A stretch of DNA of 64,000 nucleotides from Agelas oroides (lineage: Eukaryota; Porifera; Demospongiae; Agelasida; Agelasidae), in assembly GCA_949130485.1 (NCBI GenBank), contig OX422185.1:10266118-10330117 (forward strand), given 5' to 3'. The position numbers and the translations under genes were made by a program. The notes under the pieces were generated by a model. The model ran no database searches. It was given only the letters and a program-made list of their open reading frames with translations, and was not told the DNA's origin. Positions 22,519 to 34,895 of this stretch are shown here, in pieces (the stretch's first letter is position 1; every line of letters starts with the position of its first letter).

Positions 22519-24870
22519 GATTCACAGAGGGACGAACATACGATGGACATCGGTCTAATGATAAGAGATCAGGAAGTAGAAGTTTCATGAAGTAGTTTTC
22601 GTAGCTATTTTGTGTTCCGGCAATTCGGTCGAGACCCGCCCCCTTCTTGCCTTCAGACACACCCCTTCTAGAACCTTGCTATATATGGTAACGTGAAATC
22701 TAAGCCTCATACCCAGGCTATACGTGACCTGGGTGCGAGGCTGGTGACACCAGACGCGATTTTCGAATTTTGGACGCCGTTTTCATATGCTGTAACAGAC
22801 TGTCATATTTGCGAATTATGCGCTAGCTCACGGTATCCGCTTTCAGACTTACCGTCAAGACATTTTAATAACAGCGTTCTCGTCGTCTATCAGAGAGTCG
22901 GTAGACTCTCTATGTAGGGATGGCGCCGACGCGCACTATATGCAATATTTAAACAAAAGCCGTATAACTCGCAACAAGTATACTAAAAGCTTATCTAATG
23001 GTAGTGATTCCGGAAGTTCAGTATTCATACGTAATTTCCGCTGGCAAAATTTAAACTGCGGAAATGGTATCGCGTGCATGTTTACCTCGGCGCTTCTCAC
23101 GGTAGCTACATACCCCGACAAAATATATATTTCTCGAATCCTCTTTGATCGGAGAATCGATTGGTTGGTCTTTCGTTCACTTTACTGTAACTTTGAAGTG
23201 CTTCTTTGTGAAAACCGGAGAAAACTTCCGTGTACCAGCTGATCGGTGAGATGCCCTTCGAAAGTGACATAATCGCATTCCTTGCACCAAGAACCCCCTT
23301 CTACCACTGCTGCTGAAACTAAATATTTCACAGTACAGGAGCGGTAATACAGTGTATGTGTACTGTAATGCTTGCAATTCCAATCATAGAGTAATTAGTG
23401 AGAATAATGTTCTGTTCTTACACAATCAAGCTTTCGGAAAATTAAGGCATGCAATGTGAACACATCCAGTCAAAAGCAGCAACTTTACATAGGTGTGGGA
23501 TGACCATCACCTGTAAGGAAGGATAAACACACAACGTAATGTGAATAGCTACCCATTTTCATTCCTATACAAATATCAATGGCTTCTAACGCAGATTTCA
23601 AGTGCAATCTTCAGCCTCAATGAAGAGGAGGTGAAAAGTGTTGTGGACCACATCATTTGTTATTGCTAAGCAGGAATAGCCCTGTGGTGTGCTTGGTAAA
23701 AAGCCTGATTGTGCCCCTTTGTGGCTACCTCAATCGCAAAAGGCAACTTGCACAGGGTTCGACTCTTCTGAGTTAGAGTATTCCCGTCTTCTATATATAC
23801 ATATAGGTTTGAATTGCTGAACAAAACAGTAAATAGCAGAACAACACAATAATCTCTACTATGACTTGCAGAAATGACAGACACTAGGCCAGAGGCTGCA
23901 TGAAATCCCATCATAATCAGATCATCCAATCCCTCTCAAACATGCACACATGCCTAATTCCCAGGCTGTCCTGGTATACACATGTTCAATATTCAGCAGT
24001 CAAATTTAGTGGTTGGCAAGCGCTGTATTGCTGCGTTCGGCTTGTGCTTGCGTGTTTAGCCTCATACTCAGGTTTTAACGCCACACCATTAGCCGTACCA
24101 CGAAGGTTAGTAGGTGCTACAGATGGAAAACACTAGGGTGAGAAAGCCTAGTTACGAGGCTAATAACTTTCGAGTGTCTAACAATTTCCTCAAAAAATTA
24201 TAAGAAAATTAAGACTTGCCATCATCAAAGGGACATTAGTTCTGACTTCAAAACCATCCAGAGTACCTCACACTAATATGCAAGTACAAAAGAGACCTCG
24301 CACACGCACAAAATAAATGTGCACCTGAGGCCTCTTCTCTCCAGCTACAAAACTCTGGGAATGAGGCTCATTTACCGTATCCTGTCATACAGTTGCAGGT
24401 TAGTGTAGGTACTTTGGATTCATTGAACTATGCCATCCAAACAGACCCGGGGGGAGACAGGCAACTATACTTCATTGCTGCCTACCCTACCCGGGGTACA
24501 TTGGTGAAAACAGTTTGCAATAACATACCCATACTCCGTTGCTGATCACTGCTGTTGCTTCAGACTGATTTATACATTCTCAGGCTTTATTTGGATCTCA
24601 TATCTTCAGATTTCTGCATGCTTTTCCTGAAGGCCATAGAGCTCTGTACACGATGACACTCTCATGAGATAGACCACTCCATGCACAACAGTTTGGTGCA
24701 AGTTCCATCTTTGTACGCCTAACCGTTCCCGAGATATGTGCAAGTTTGGATTTTCCGTGGTACAGGGGGTGGTTAGCCCTTCATCGGACTCCAGCTGGCA
24801 TATTACGTGCTTGGAACCACTACTAAACTGTCAGTGTTGCTTCAGCATTAAACATGCCAAAAAGTATGAA
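22519..24870. other. Upstream flank of the CARD-like/ankyrin gene; no gene recognised
   Basis: The gene's promoter and any 5' leader should lie just above 22518. I cannot point to a TATA box or a defined core element. Short open frames at 22.7-24.1 kb have no domain. A lone TAGCCTCATACTCAGG-like end near 24056 suggests transposon debris. Confidence 0.5.
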
Positions 24871-25038
24871 AACAAGGTAAGGGTGATAACATAATTGCAA
24901 AGGTCAACATATGCAAAACACCATTTTCCTGCAGACTGCAAATTACTTGGATATCAGGGGATTGTTTGTGTAAGTGGGGGTGCATGGTGTTTTGCATATG
25001 TTGAACTTTGCTATTATGTTATCTCCCTTACCTTGTTT
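24871..25038. mobile_element. Foldback element, about 168 bp
   Basis: Left arm AACAAGGTAAGGGTGATAAC and right arm (its near-complement ending at 25038) pair over about 55 bp, including TCAACATATGCAAAACACCA with one mismatch. It is a MITE-like hairpin; flanking duplication is too short to be sure. Confidence 0.7.
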
Positions 25039-25762
25039 GAATCAGTTTACAGATACAAGGCAATTTGGGGTGAGCCTGAGCAAGCGATAGAATACCGCAT
25101 GGATAGTTTCATCAGGGATCGGCTACGTTTGAAAGCAGCCCTGCCTTGCACCTGGAAATCAATGCGCTAGTGTATCTTGGTGACACGGCCTCTGCGCACA
25201 TGCTGAAGGGCTATACTAAGTTTTTAGCTTGGTTCCAAGGTTTAAGCTTCGGAACGACGCTAAGGGCTAATTAGTTGTGTACCTCGGAACCACTTTGTTT
25301 CAATGTTGTTGTACAAACTCAACTTTCATAGGATACGTGGAGATTGCAATATCCATACGTAAAGTATGATACATCAATAACCAGTGTGGGATGGAAGCAA
25401 GGGTTTACTCAAATCAGGAGCTTTCTTGTTTCTTGGTGTTCTTTCAGTATTGTTGAATCCAGTTCCACTTGGGCAAGGAAAGGACAGATGTGAACGAATG
25501 AATGAATGATGAAATATATATAGTTGATGAAAGTACTGAACTGCATGAGAGAAAATGTGGATAATAATTAGTGTTCTGGGTAAGGCACTCAGAACTCCAG
25601 GGTGGAGTGCGCGGAGGCTTATGCTGTCCACGCCACTCACCCTGTTTGCGTGGGTGCGTGCACGGGTGAGGCCTGTGTGTATGCGTACATGTACATGGAA
25701 TGCAAAAGTTTTTTAAATGTTTGTGTATGCGGCATGAGCATACAGTGTGCATACATAAATTT

Positions 25763-25997
25763 CTGGAACAACTGGAACATTGGAACAACTGGAACAACTG
25801 GAACACTGGAACAACTGGAACAACTGGAACAACTGGAACATTGGAACAACTGGAACAACTGGAACAACCACTGGAACAACTGGAACACTGGAACAACTGG
25901 AACAACTGGAACAACTGGAACAACCACTGGAACAACTGGAACAACTGGAACAATTGGAACAGCTGGAAATCTGGAACACTGGAGCACTGAAACACTG
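25763..25997. repeat. TGGAACAAC minisatellite
   Basis: About 235 bp of a 9-bp unit (TGGAACAAC) with ATT/ACT/CCA variants and longer 12-21-bp super-units. All six-frame ORFs over it (Leu-Glu-Gln, Asn-Trp, Pro-Val-Val types) are products of the repeat. Confidence 0.92.
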
Positions 25998-26329
25998 GAA
26001 CTGGGACAACCAAAAGGTGGTTGTGCACTCTGTAGGGGAGAAGTTTGGTGGTTGTGGACTCTGTAGGGGGAAAGGCATGCTTGTAGTAGGTTATAGAAAA
26101 GCATGTGTTCTATAGCAAGGGTGGGTAACTTGTGCCATAACTATGTAAGCAATTGGGAACTAGTAAATGTAGAACATGTTTTAGGACAGGTTTGGGTGCA
26201 AATGGTAGTAAAGGGGTTTGACTGTACTCTTTGGATCATCTACACTTACAGGATGCTTGAACAATTTCCATAAATACATAGTGGTGACTACATGTGTTAT
26301 AATTGTTATACTCATCTGTGTGGAGGGGT

Positions 26330-26720
26330 CGGGAGAATGGAGGAGCAAGTGTAGTGTGGTGGGGGGGGGGGGGGTGTAGCCATTGTAGAGAGGGGTGGGT
26401 AGCCATTGTAGATAGGGGGTGGGTAGCTGTGGTAGAGAGGGTGTCACAGGCCATGGTAGGGTTGGTGGCTGGTGGGAAGGGGTGTGTTTGGCTGGTGGAG
26501 AGGCAGTGGGTGGCTGTGGTGGAGAGGGAGGCATGTGGCTGGTGGGGAGGGAGGGAGATACATTGTATGTGGCTGGTGGGGAGGGAGGAGGTGTGTGGCT
26601 AGTGGAGAGAGGGTGGGCAGCTGTGGTGGAGAGAGGATGGAGGGGGATGGGCGGCTGTGGAGTAGTGAGCAGCTGTGGTAGGTAGGGTAGAGTGTGGGAA
26701 ACAGTGTTGGGGAAAGTGGG
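26330..26720. repeat. G-rich low-complexity minisatellite
   Basis: The plus strand is strongly G-rich with degenerate units such as GGTGGCTGTGGTGGAGAG and GTGGCTGGTGGGGAGGGAGG, plus a G12 run near 26361. Runs of three or more G are dense enough for quadruplexes. The Pro-rich minus-strand ORFs here look like repeat artefacts. Confidence 0.85.
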
Positions 26721-26974
26721 CATAGAGGACCAACTAGTTCGTTGGGGGAGTGAGGCTTAGAGTGCCGGTTACAGAACTGGAAAGGTCCACTGTGGTAGGG
26801 TTGGCAGTGTGAAAGACCATCAGTGGACAATCTACTGGGGCTGGTAAAGAAGTTGTCTCCATAGTACAAAGCCTCGCATCTTCAGTAGTCTTTCTTGTAG
26901 ACACTGACTCTTTGCAAGATTTGAAACATTTGCTATACGCTGGAAAGGAAATGGAGGGTCGAAAAGCAAATCAA

Positions 26975-28770
26975 TCAACTTATGAACACGAGAGCAGGCA
27001 ACAAAGTCAGTCCATAGGCGAACTCTTTCTTTCCAACGTCAATTACCACTTTGTCTAGGGTAAGGCCCTGTGCCTTGTGGATAGTAACAGCCCATGCTAG
27101 CTTTCGTGGCAGTTGCAACCGTGTGCAGTGGGCTCTTGGTGCAGACCAGGTGTGGCGGACAGGGGCGATAGGAACTGTTCCATCAGGAAGTGTGGGTCCT
27201 GGGTAGGAATCAAATCGTACCATAACAGAAACTGGCAGGTTGGATGGTGCTTGGCCACTTTTGTAGCAAATGCCTATTACTGTTCCCATGGCTCCGTTGA
27301 CCAGTCCAACTTCAGTCCAAAGGTTGGAAGTGAGCATCACCCGAGCACCATGTGCTATGCAAACAACTGGGTCCAGTCCAGCTGCATCATCAGGTGAAGT
27401 CTTTGATGCATTTGGCCCTGTTTAAATGTAGCAATTGGTTGCCCACTCGCACAAAGTTTGGTTACGGTAGGGTAAAGGTGAAGGGCGTTGCAGAATGGTG
27501 CTAGGTCCTGCACTTGAGCAGGTGTTTGCTTCATGAGATTTTGCCAGTCGTCTTCAGTCACTTGACCATCTCTCATGCGGAGTAGGATGTTGCAAAATCA
27601 CACTTGCATGGTCATCATCTTCTCCTGATTGGCGCATCGCTTGGTCGAGGACAATAGCACGGTCAGAAAGCTGGTATGCTGAACTGCCAAGGTCAGAGAG
27701 GGCAGTTCGTGAGACTGTGGTGTACAGAGGGAAGTCCATCACTGGAGGCAGCTGGCCAAGTCTCCAAACAGCAAGCAGGAGCAGCCTCCAAACAGCTGGT
27801 CACCATGGTGAGGAAACACTTGACGGAGATGCTTGTCAATTTGACCAAAGGTCTTTCTTCCAACCATGGACATCTGATCAATAATAAGGTATTGCATTCC
27901 TGCCACTGTTGTCTGAAGGGTGTTGGCTCAAGCCTGTGAATGTCATCTTCCAGGGAAGGTGGAACATCGTCAGGTTGGAGGAAGGTGGCATATGCAGCTG
28001 CATAAATATCAGCTTCTCCTAGGAATTCCTCTTCTTGATGGAAATGGTTGTACAACATCAATCTCTGACTACAGTACTGTTCATAGTTGGGGCTATTTGG
28101 TTCAGGAGACAAGTAGGGACACGCAATAACCACAATGTCCTTCCTTCTGCGAGATGGGTCAGAACCCAACTCCTTAGGCGTGGTGTATTGCCAAGCAAAG
28201 TGAAGAAGCTTCATGTTTTGGAACCGTGGGGTAGCAGGGCGGGCAATGTAGTGGTCCAGTATTGACAAAGCAGTTGCAGGCTGGCCCTCATCCAATTGCT
28301 CTTCTACTGCACGTGATCTATCCGAGCTCAGCACAATAAAGTCCAGGGATGCTTTGAACATTGGTAGCTGGAGGAGCAGGTGGCAGGTTTCTTGGGCCGA
28401 GTAGTCCCTTTCTCCTACACTGTTAATCAGAAGCCTCTGTACAGCCTTCAGGGAGGTATTGTCATCCTTCAGATTCCTCACTATCTTGGCAAAAATCTCT
28501 TTCATTGGCTGGGAGCGAGGTTCACACTTGGTGGCACATTTTGCACAGTATTCAATGACCTTGTGATGAGATACACAGTAGTGCATGTCCACATTGGAAC
28601 ACCATGCAGACAGCTGCACAGGGTTGAAGCTGTTGATAAGACCATCGTTTCGTGCAGTTAACAGTTCTGGCTCTCCATCCTCTATCACAAGTGTTGTCTC
28701 TGGCTGCAATGACTTTGGGTAGCCAAAAACTGCAATTCCATCACTTAGTCTAATTGTAACCCACTAAACA
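26975..28770 (-). pseudogene. Helitron RepHel helicase relic (PIF1-like), internally deleted
   Basis: The minus-strand frame from about 28764 (RLSDGIAVFGYPK) through 27900 matches the region between Rep and helicase of Helitrons (QRLLINSVGERDYSAQE, CHLLLQLPMFKASLDF). After about 27925 the frame shifts to IDQMSMVGRKTFGQID and FGDLGQLPPVMDF, i.e. Walker-B and following PIF1 motifs; the Walker-A segment that should precede them is absent, so the part carrying it was deleted. Later pieces carry YQLSDRAIVLDQAMRQ, MMLTSNLWTEVGLVNGAMG and WAVTIHKAQGLTLDKVVID (C-terminal PIF1 motifs). At least three frame changes are needed. The HUH Rep domain and the Helitron 3' hairpin were not found. Confidence 0.82.
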
Positions 28771-29270
28771 CAGCATTATATATTTCATTCTGTATAATTA
28801 TACATCTTGTACCTTATGAAGTGATGAAGGCCCTGTCGGATGTTTGTGAAAACCACAATAGCAGTTCCTTACACTGATGGCATGGAAGAGTCAGGGAGAA
28901 GAGGAGGGAGGAGGAGGAAGGAGAAGAAAGAAGGAAGGAATAAGAAAGAAACAACAGTTGAAAAACTGGACACTTGGTGTTCATTTAGCTTTGCTTCCAA
29001 GCTTTTATTGCTTGCAGTATGGGAAAGCAAGAGAAGGTAGAGAATTGAATTGTTTAATGTTTCAATAATTGTAACATGCAAAACTGCCAGTATATTTGCA
29101 TGCTGACACCTGTAAAGCCACCAACATCTAGCAGACAACTCCATTGCATTACTTGTGAGGTAGCAACTAAGTAGTATGTAATCATAGTCAGTTTACATAA
29201 GCAGCACTTGTTTTTTTGCTTTGTTTTTTAAATAAAACTCAGTAGTTACTACCAGTTGAATTCAGATGGA
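28771..29270. other. No gene; purine-rich tract
   Basis: A GA-rich stretch at about 28885-28955 (GGAGGAGGAAGG-type) dominates. Nothing else recognised. Confidence 0.5.
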
Positions 29271-29940
29271 TTTAAGTTTCTTTCTTATTTGTGAAGCCTT
29301 TGAATGGTTGCTTAGAAACTCCAACACAGATTTTGTACATCAGAAAATACATCAGGAACTTAGCTGTTAGTATCCCTAAATGAGTTTTTCAGTTCAAAAC
29401 AAATGATAGATATTTTTGTAAATCGATTTCACCTTCAATTTCACTCTATAAAATGGACCTCTTTGCTGATTACATCATCGATTGCTATACTGAGGATATC
29501 ACTAGTTCCTAATGTCCAAGTTCTTCCTTGTTTGAGAAGCATTTGAATGGTTGCTTAGAACCACCCATAACAGAAAATTCCCTAGTTGTACATTAAGAAC
29601 TCACCTTGTCAGTATCCACTGAGTGAGTTTTGCAAACGATGTGCTGTGTTTTTGGTAACTGATATTATCTTCAATTTCACAATGGGCTGCTTTGCTGATT
29701 GCATCAGATTGCTATAGCTACTGACCATATCACCAGTTGGCAACATCCAAGTTCTTCTGTACATCTGAAAATGCCCAGTTGTACATCTAAAACTCACTCG
29801 GTAGCTACTATAGTCGGTAGTATCTAGTTTTGTCCAAAAGACAAATGGATTATGAATTGATTTCACCTTTCAGTATGGGCCACCATGATGATTACATCAT
29901 TACATGCTATATTGGGTAATCATTAGCTTGCAATGTCCAT
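29270..29940. repeat. Degenerate tandem repeat, three units of about 195-240 bp
   Basis: Three successive segments share the order AGTTCTTC...GAATGGTTGCTTAGAA...TTGTACAT...CAATTTCAC...TTGCTGATT...CATCA...TTGCTATA. Unit starts are near 29275, 29515 and 29750. Units are diverged, so the duplication is old. Confidence 0.65.
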
Positions 29941-30017
29941 GCACTGACCCTCCCCATGCAATATAGTGTTCCTGGCACTTTCTGAGAATCTAGTCAGTAA
30001 GCCACATGCAGTCTCTC

Positions 30018-30190
30018 CGGATAGTGTGTGGCCGGTGAGCTGCAGTGTATTTGGGGGAAGAGAGGGAGGGGACATACTGGACAGTGTCCCTGGGGAAAGA
30101 GTGTGGTTAGTGAGCCACGGTGACTCTGGGGAAGAGAGGGAGGGGACAGACCAGAAAGTGTCTGGTCGGTGGTGAACTACAGCTCCTCTG
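30018..30190. repeat. Short tandem repeat, about 60-bp units
   Basis: Units share GGGGAAGAGAGGGAGGGGAC (near 30054 and 30130) and CAGTGTC/AGTGTCTGG phrases with GTGAGC-type sequence between. Two good copies and a degenerate third. Confidence 0.65.
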
Positions 30191-30650
30191 GGGGGACCAA
30201 AAGGCCAGACTGGACAATGCCCAGTAATAAGTAATATGTCATTTGTGCCTAAAAGCAAGGTGGAGTTAGCTACCTAGAGCATGTAAAATGAGAGAAACCA
30301 AACATTTTTTCCTGAGCTAAAAGCTGTTGATCACCTAGCCTTCAAAAGAAAACCATACTAGCATGCACTGCTGGGAGTCAAAGTACAAGAACACCTGTCA
30401 GGAGGCTGATGGCATGTACCCGTGTGTGTGTGTGTGGGTGTGTGGAGGGTGTGTGGAGGGTGTGAGTTATCTTCCTTCTCCTTCCTTAGTTCCTCTTGAT
30501 GCTTGCATATTCAGTGCTTGATGTGCTGATCATTCCCTTCTCCCAACGCTTAACCATTAAATTTCTATGTGTCTAGGGTTGTGGAAAAACTGGAATGCTT
30601 CTTTTCAGTATGTATACTCTGCACCATACCAACTACACTTCTTCTCCGAG

Positions 30651-31274
30651 GGTTGTCAATAATCACTGGACTCGACTACTGGAATGGAGTACTGGACTGA
30701 CCTTTTTTACACTAATATGGCCTATAAAGAGATTCCCTTACCTGTAAAACTGCATCCTGCCAATCAGTATAATGGCGTCGATATCCATCTCATTGCACAG
30801 ATACACAATCCTTTTTTTTAAGAACAAGCTAGCTAAATGACAGACAAAGATGGAGTTATTGTTATTGCTACATGCTGTTTCCTTCATAACATTAAACAGA
30901 GGAGGCAGCCTGTGTCCAACTCATGTGAATGTTCTAGCATTGACTGCTTGGTATGCACCCAAACCGCCTGGGTATGAGGCTATAGCATAGAGAGCAGTGT
31001 GACACTGTGGTTCTAAGAATCAAAGATGGTTCACATTTGCAGGATACAGTCCATCCAGTAACTGCCTACACAGGTATTGTGAAGCATTCATGACTGTGGT
31101 ACCTACCAGCAATAGGAAGAGAGGCAGGAGGCCATGTCAGTAAGCATCATATAGTGCAGTATAAGCAAGCAAATCTTGTTATAGGCCATAAAATGAATTT
31201 AAGCGCAAAATAGGTCAGTCCAGTAGTTCATTCCATGCAGTAGTCCACTCCAGCAGTCCAGTCCAGTAAAAGCC
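30651..31274. mobile_element. MULE-like non-autonomous element A, 624 bp
   Basis: Identical 9-bp direct repeats TTCTCCGAG flank it (30642-30650, 31275-31283). The ends are GGTTGTC... on the left and GGCTTTT... on the right (minus strand), each leading into subterminal clusters of ACTGGACT-type units and then GGACTGACC. The same end pattern and TSD length are found at 52056-52765. Nine-base duplications with long, repeat-bearing termini fit Mutator-like elements; no transposase is encoded. Confidence 0.78.
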
Positions 31275-31714
31275 TTCTCCGAGGTAGGTAGGGGCAGATT
31301 CTGCACGATATGATGACGTGTTAGACGAAATAATTTCGGCGCTGATTTACCACTACCGCACCCACTCGCTTCGTGAACTGGGAAATTGCAGGTTGATAAT
31401 ATTCCTTCACATTTGAGTGGCCCATCCCCAGTATATGGCAGAGTATCCTGGCGCCTCCTTCCAGCAAGACCGAAACGCCTCCAGTGGGAGCAGAAATGAA
31501 GGTACGCGGATGCTGGCATAATTTGCAGCGTGAGATATGGGTAGGAGCGAAACTATCTATAAATGTATTGTTGTCAACACTAAAGTGCACCCCAAGATGC
31601 TCAGGGAACCTATCTACGTTAGGTGAAGATTATGCTTTACTGCTTAGTGCTACTAATATCATAGCTTTATTCAGTAGGCCTTATCAAGAGATGTTTAAAA
31701 GCTTTAGCTATATA

Positions 31715-32677
31715 CAGTATAACCTTCAAACAAAGGACACATTAGGGACGGGCCATTTGTCCCTTGTATAGAGAGGTTGTCCTCTTCTCAGACGGGTTTT
31801 CTTTTAAACCTATTCGAAATCAAAAAAAAAAAAACCCACTTAAATGTATTATAATAAGCTTATATTCAGTTCATTTTCATTTTGATGGTTTCTCAATTGG
31901 GAGATGGCAAGAGCAATACTAGATCTACTTGCATATAAAATGTAGAATGATGCAATTATGACATATATACAATAATAATAATTTATTGAATCAGTATGAG
32001 CCTGCTATAGGCCATCACGTGTACATACAATAATCATTGTATTCTTGTCCCTAGTCCCATCCATCTTCTCCTTTTGTCCATCACCTTCCTTAGGTAACTT
32101 TTCACACTGCTGTCTATCCTCTCCCCTCCCTCCATGTCCATATCTTGCCCTAGCAGCACTTTCACTTTCTCTTCTTCCAGCCATCCCCATCCTTTGCCCA
32201 GTCCACACTCTGATTCCATCAACTCCCACAATTGTTCTCTTTCACTTCTATATGCTGTACATCTCAGCAAAACATGCCCTACACTTTCTTCTTCTCCCTC
32301 GCTACACATCACACACTGTCTAGCCTCTTCTTTGTTCTTCCATCCTCCCACCTCTGCCCTCAGACCTGCTGATCTGGTTCTGAATCTAAACTTGAGCCTG
32401 GCCCCTCTCCTATCTCCAGGGTCGTTTACATACTTCTCTTCCTCCAGCTGCTTCTTCACTGCTGCATATAGGTCTAGGGTCTTCTTACTCTGCACTTCCT
32501 CTGTCCATCTTTGCTTGCATTTCCTCTTCCTTGCCTTTCTATCTGGAATGCAGGTGTTCTCATCCACCTCCTCCTCATCTGCATACTTTCTCAGCACTTC
32601 CTTCATCTCTTCCACCATGGTAAGTTATATCGTGGGTGCCCGCTGTTGAGGGGTGTCCATTACGCAAGGTTCCACTG
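31715..32677. mobile_element. Tigger/pogo-like non-autonomous element with TA duplication
   Basis: Left end CAGTATAACCTTCAAAC and right end (minus strand) CAGTGGAACCTTGCG are inverted relatives, each preceded by TA. CAGT-starting termini with TA duplication are typical of pogo/Tigger elements. A LINE fragment is nested inside. Confidence 0.65.
31969..32625 (-). pseudogene. LINE ORF2 C-terminal fragment nested in a Tigger-like element
   Basis: The 194-residue minus-strand frame (32034-32618) includes RGARLKFRFRTRSAGLRAE and CVMCSEGEEESVGHVLLRC, a C-x2-C...H-x4-C knuckle found at the C-terminus of many LINE ORF2 proteins. An AAT-repeat tail at about 31969-31985 marks the 3' end. It is 5'-truncated; the surviving frame is open, so insertion is probably not very old. 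Confidence 0.75.
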
Positions 32678-32978
32678 TACTAGCATTTTGACTTTTATAG
32701 AAAAGTGTAGGTGAAATTCTAATTTTACATGCTATTTTCTTCAAGGTAATACCAATACAACGATCACACAATGTACAATCTTTTGGCTGATTGTCAGCAA
32801 ATTTCAGTGTTGCTCAAGTATGGCGTTTAAATTACCGGTTTAATGGGGGTCAAAGGTCAATTCTATATTATAATTAAAAAAAAAAGTGTAGCCAACCGCT
32901 GTGTAGATCGCAAAGCAAGGATTGCAGATTGTGTGAGTTCGTTGTCCCAGTTTTCGGCCCAAATAGGTTTCTGTTTAA

Positions 32979-33295
32979 TAGAGCGTTTTCATGTGATGTC
33001 ATCACCTTCGAGATTACGAAGGAAAACAGAAAACAGCCGCCATGTTGTTGTACAACGACATAGGAGCTTCTATGGCACTCTTCACGAAATGAGTGATATA
33101 CTTACAATGCTTCTAATATGTGTTGAATCGGACAAAATACCATAGCTACATAAGTTAAAACAGCTATATAGCTAAATGCTTACCAGTGTGGTTTTTTTAA
33201 TCGATATCGCTAATAACATACTGTACAAGTTGTACTCCAAGATGGCGGTTTATTTCTAGTATATGGAATTGTGATCACGTGATGAAAATGCTCTA
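32979..33295. mobile_element. MITE with TAGAGCRTTTTCA ends, about 317 bp
   Basis: Left end TAGAGCGTTTTCATGTGATG and right end (minus strand) TAGAGCATTTTCATCACGTG are inverted repeats of about 25 bp. The flanking duplication is most likely TA. No coding content. Confidence 0.65.
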
Positions 33296-34343
33296 TAGAA
33301 TGCCACATCGCGAGTGGAGCCGTAGGCGTGACCTTGTCTCGTGCTGACATATAGAATCTCGGACTCCTGCTCAGACTCGCTCATGAGAAAAGAATTACGA
33401 ATTTAACCAAATTTACATTTTACTTTCTCTCTACGAGATTTAACTTCACTGAATTTCTGCATACAGGCATGCATTCAGACAGTATGCAGCACATCAAGGG
33501 AGAAGAGAACAAGTAAACATGGTAGCTATCAGTATGGTGGCGGTGGAAGTCTCTCGGCGGAGGTTAACGAAAACATAAACCTGGGTTACAGTCAGGACCA
33601 GTGTTACTCCTAGTTTCAGGGTTAGGGTTTGGTTTAGGGCAATCTTGCTTTGACTAATTTTAAAAAAGGGTTTTAGTAGCTCATTAATATATTCATGAAC
33701 CAAAATTGCCACTCGATGGACGCATCTACACGCTCACTGTAGGTAGCGTCCTAACCACCAATGTATCTCAAATCAGTCTGTGCCAGCTTTTGTTCAGAGC
33801 TACTCCCAAAGTCAGGCTAGACTCATGTTTGTCACTACTCTTGGAATGGACAACTTTGACTGCACCAAAATGAATGCACATTTCAAAAAATTCACAGCTT
33901 GTCTACGGGAGGGGCTCATTCACGAGTGCAAGCAAGCATTACTAGCCCCACCTCTCCCCTTTATGTCGCTAAACAACTCACGGCTCTGTTCCACACACAA
34001 CCACCGTTCAGCTCCCTTGGGTACCAGAGTGTAGCACCAACGATAAATTGCGTATTCTAGTTAAAGCCCAGCCCAGCACTCGAAGCACCTGGCCACGGTC
34101 ACCAACTAGGCTAGGCATACGATCGCAAGACCTGGGCCTGCCCAATGAGTACAGTCTTGGCCACTGTGGCCTTTCTGCTGCTTCTAGACACAAGCTTGCT
34201 TTCACAAGCAGGCACTACGTACTACTCACAGCTACTGACACTACAGCACTCTACTAAACTCCTTTTTTTATTTTCTTTTTTATTTTTTTTTTTAAGTCGA
34301 TCTAAGCTTATCTTCAAAGTTCCGACCACCACATGAAGGGTAT

Positions 34344-34895
34344 GTCATGGTAAAAATGGACCCCCCAAAATTGGTTCCCCCCAGAACTAATTTTTCGATA
34401 AATAAGGACCCCCGGAACTTATTTTACTGCAAAATATGGACTCCCTCTGAAAAATTTGGACCACCTCCCACAGATGAAAGAACGTAGACCCTTAACATAT
34501 TTCACTTGCAAAATTTGGACCAGTGGCATATCTACGAGGTTTCCGAGGCTTCTGGAACTGACTACTCAGGCCCATCAGTTCAGCAGCACGCAATGTACTG
34601 TAGTCTCATTCCCGGCCGCACCCAACACTCAGTATCCGCGTACATTGTGCTAAGTTTGCAACAAACACACATTTTGAACGCTGTGTGAGGCCGCTGAGGC
34701 ATACTCATGAAAAGCAGTCACTCATTTTTCTAGATATGCAACTGTGAACTCCACTAATGTCCTTAGTAGTCACTGATTTTCTTTCGTGTGGCTGGCCTAT
34801 AGTGGTAACAAATTTTTCAGAGTGGGTCCAAATATTTCAGAAAAAATCGTTCCGGGGGGGAACCAATTTTAGGGGGGTCCAAATTAAACGTGACA
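34344..34895. mobile_element. TGTCA-ended MITE inserted in a dispersed repeat
   Basis: The termini start TGTCA and lead into GGACCCCCCAAAATTGG (left) and GGACCCCCCTAAAATTGG (right, minus strand), then GTTCCCCCC. Compared with the intact copy at 19007-19490, extra sequence interrupts the family between about 34262 and 34902, supporting a recent insertion together with a T-rich stretch to its left. Confidence 0.72.

Noticed and set aside
25444-26115. ORFs of 88-194 codons on both strands
   Set aside because: All derive from the TGGAACAAC minisatellite; open frames result from the repeat lacking stops.
26181-26869. Pro/Ser/Thr-rich minus-strand ORFs up to 180 codons
   Set aside because: They overlap the G-rich low-complexity tract and have no domain; complementary frames are equally open.
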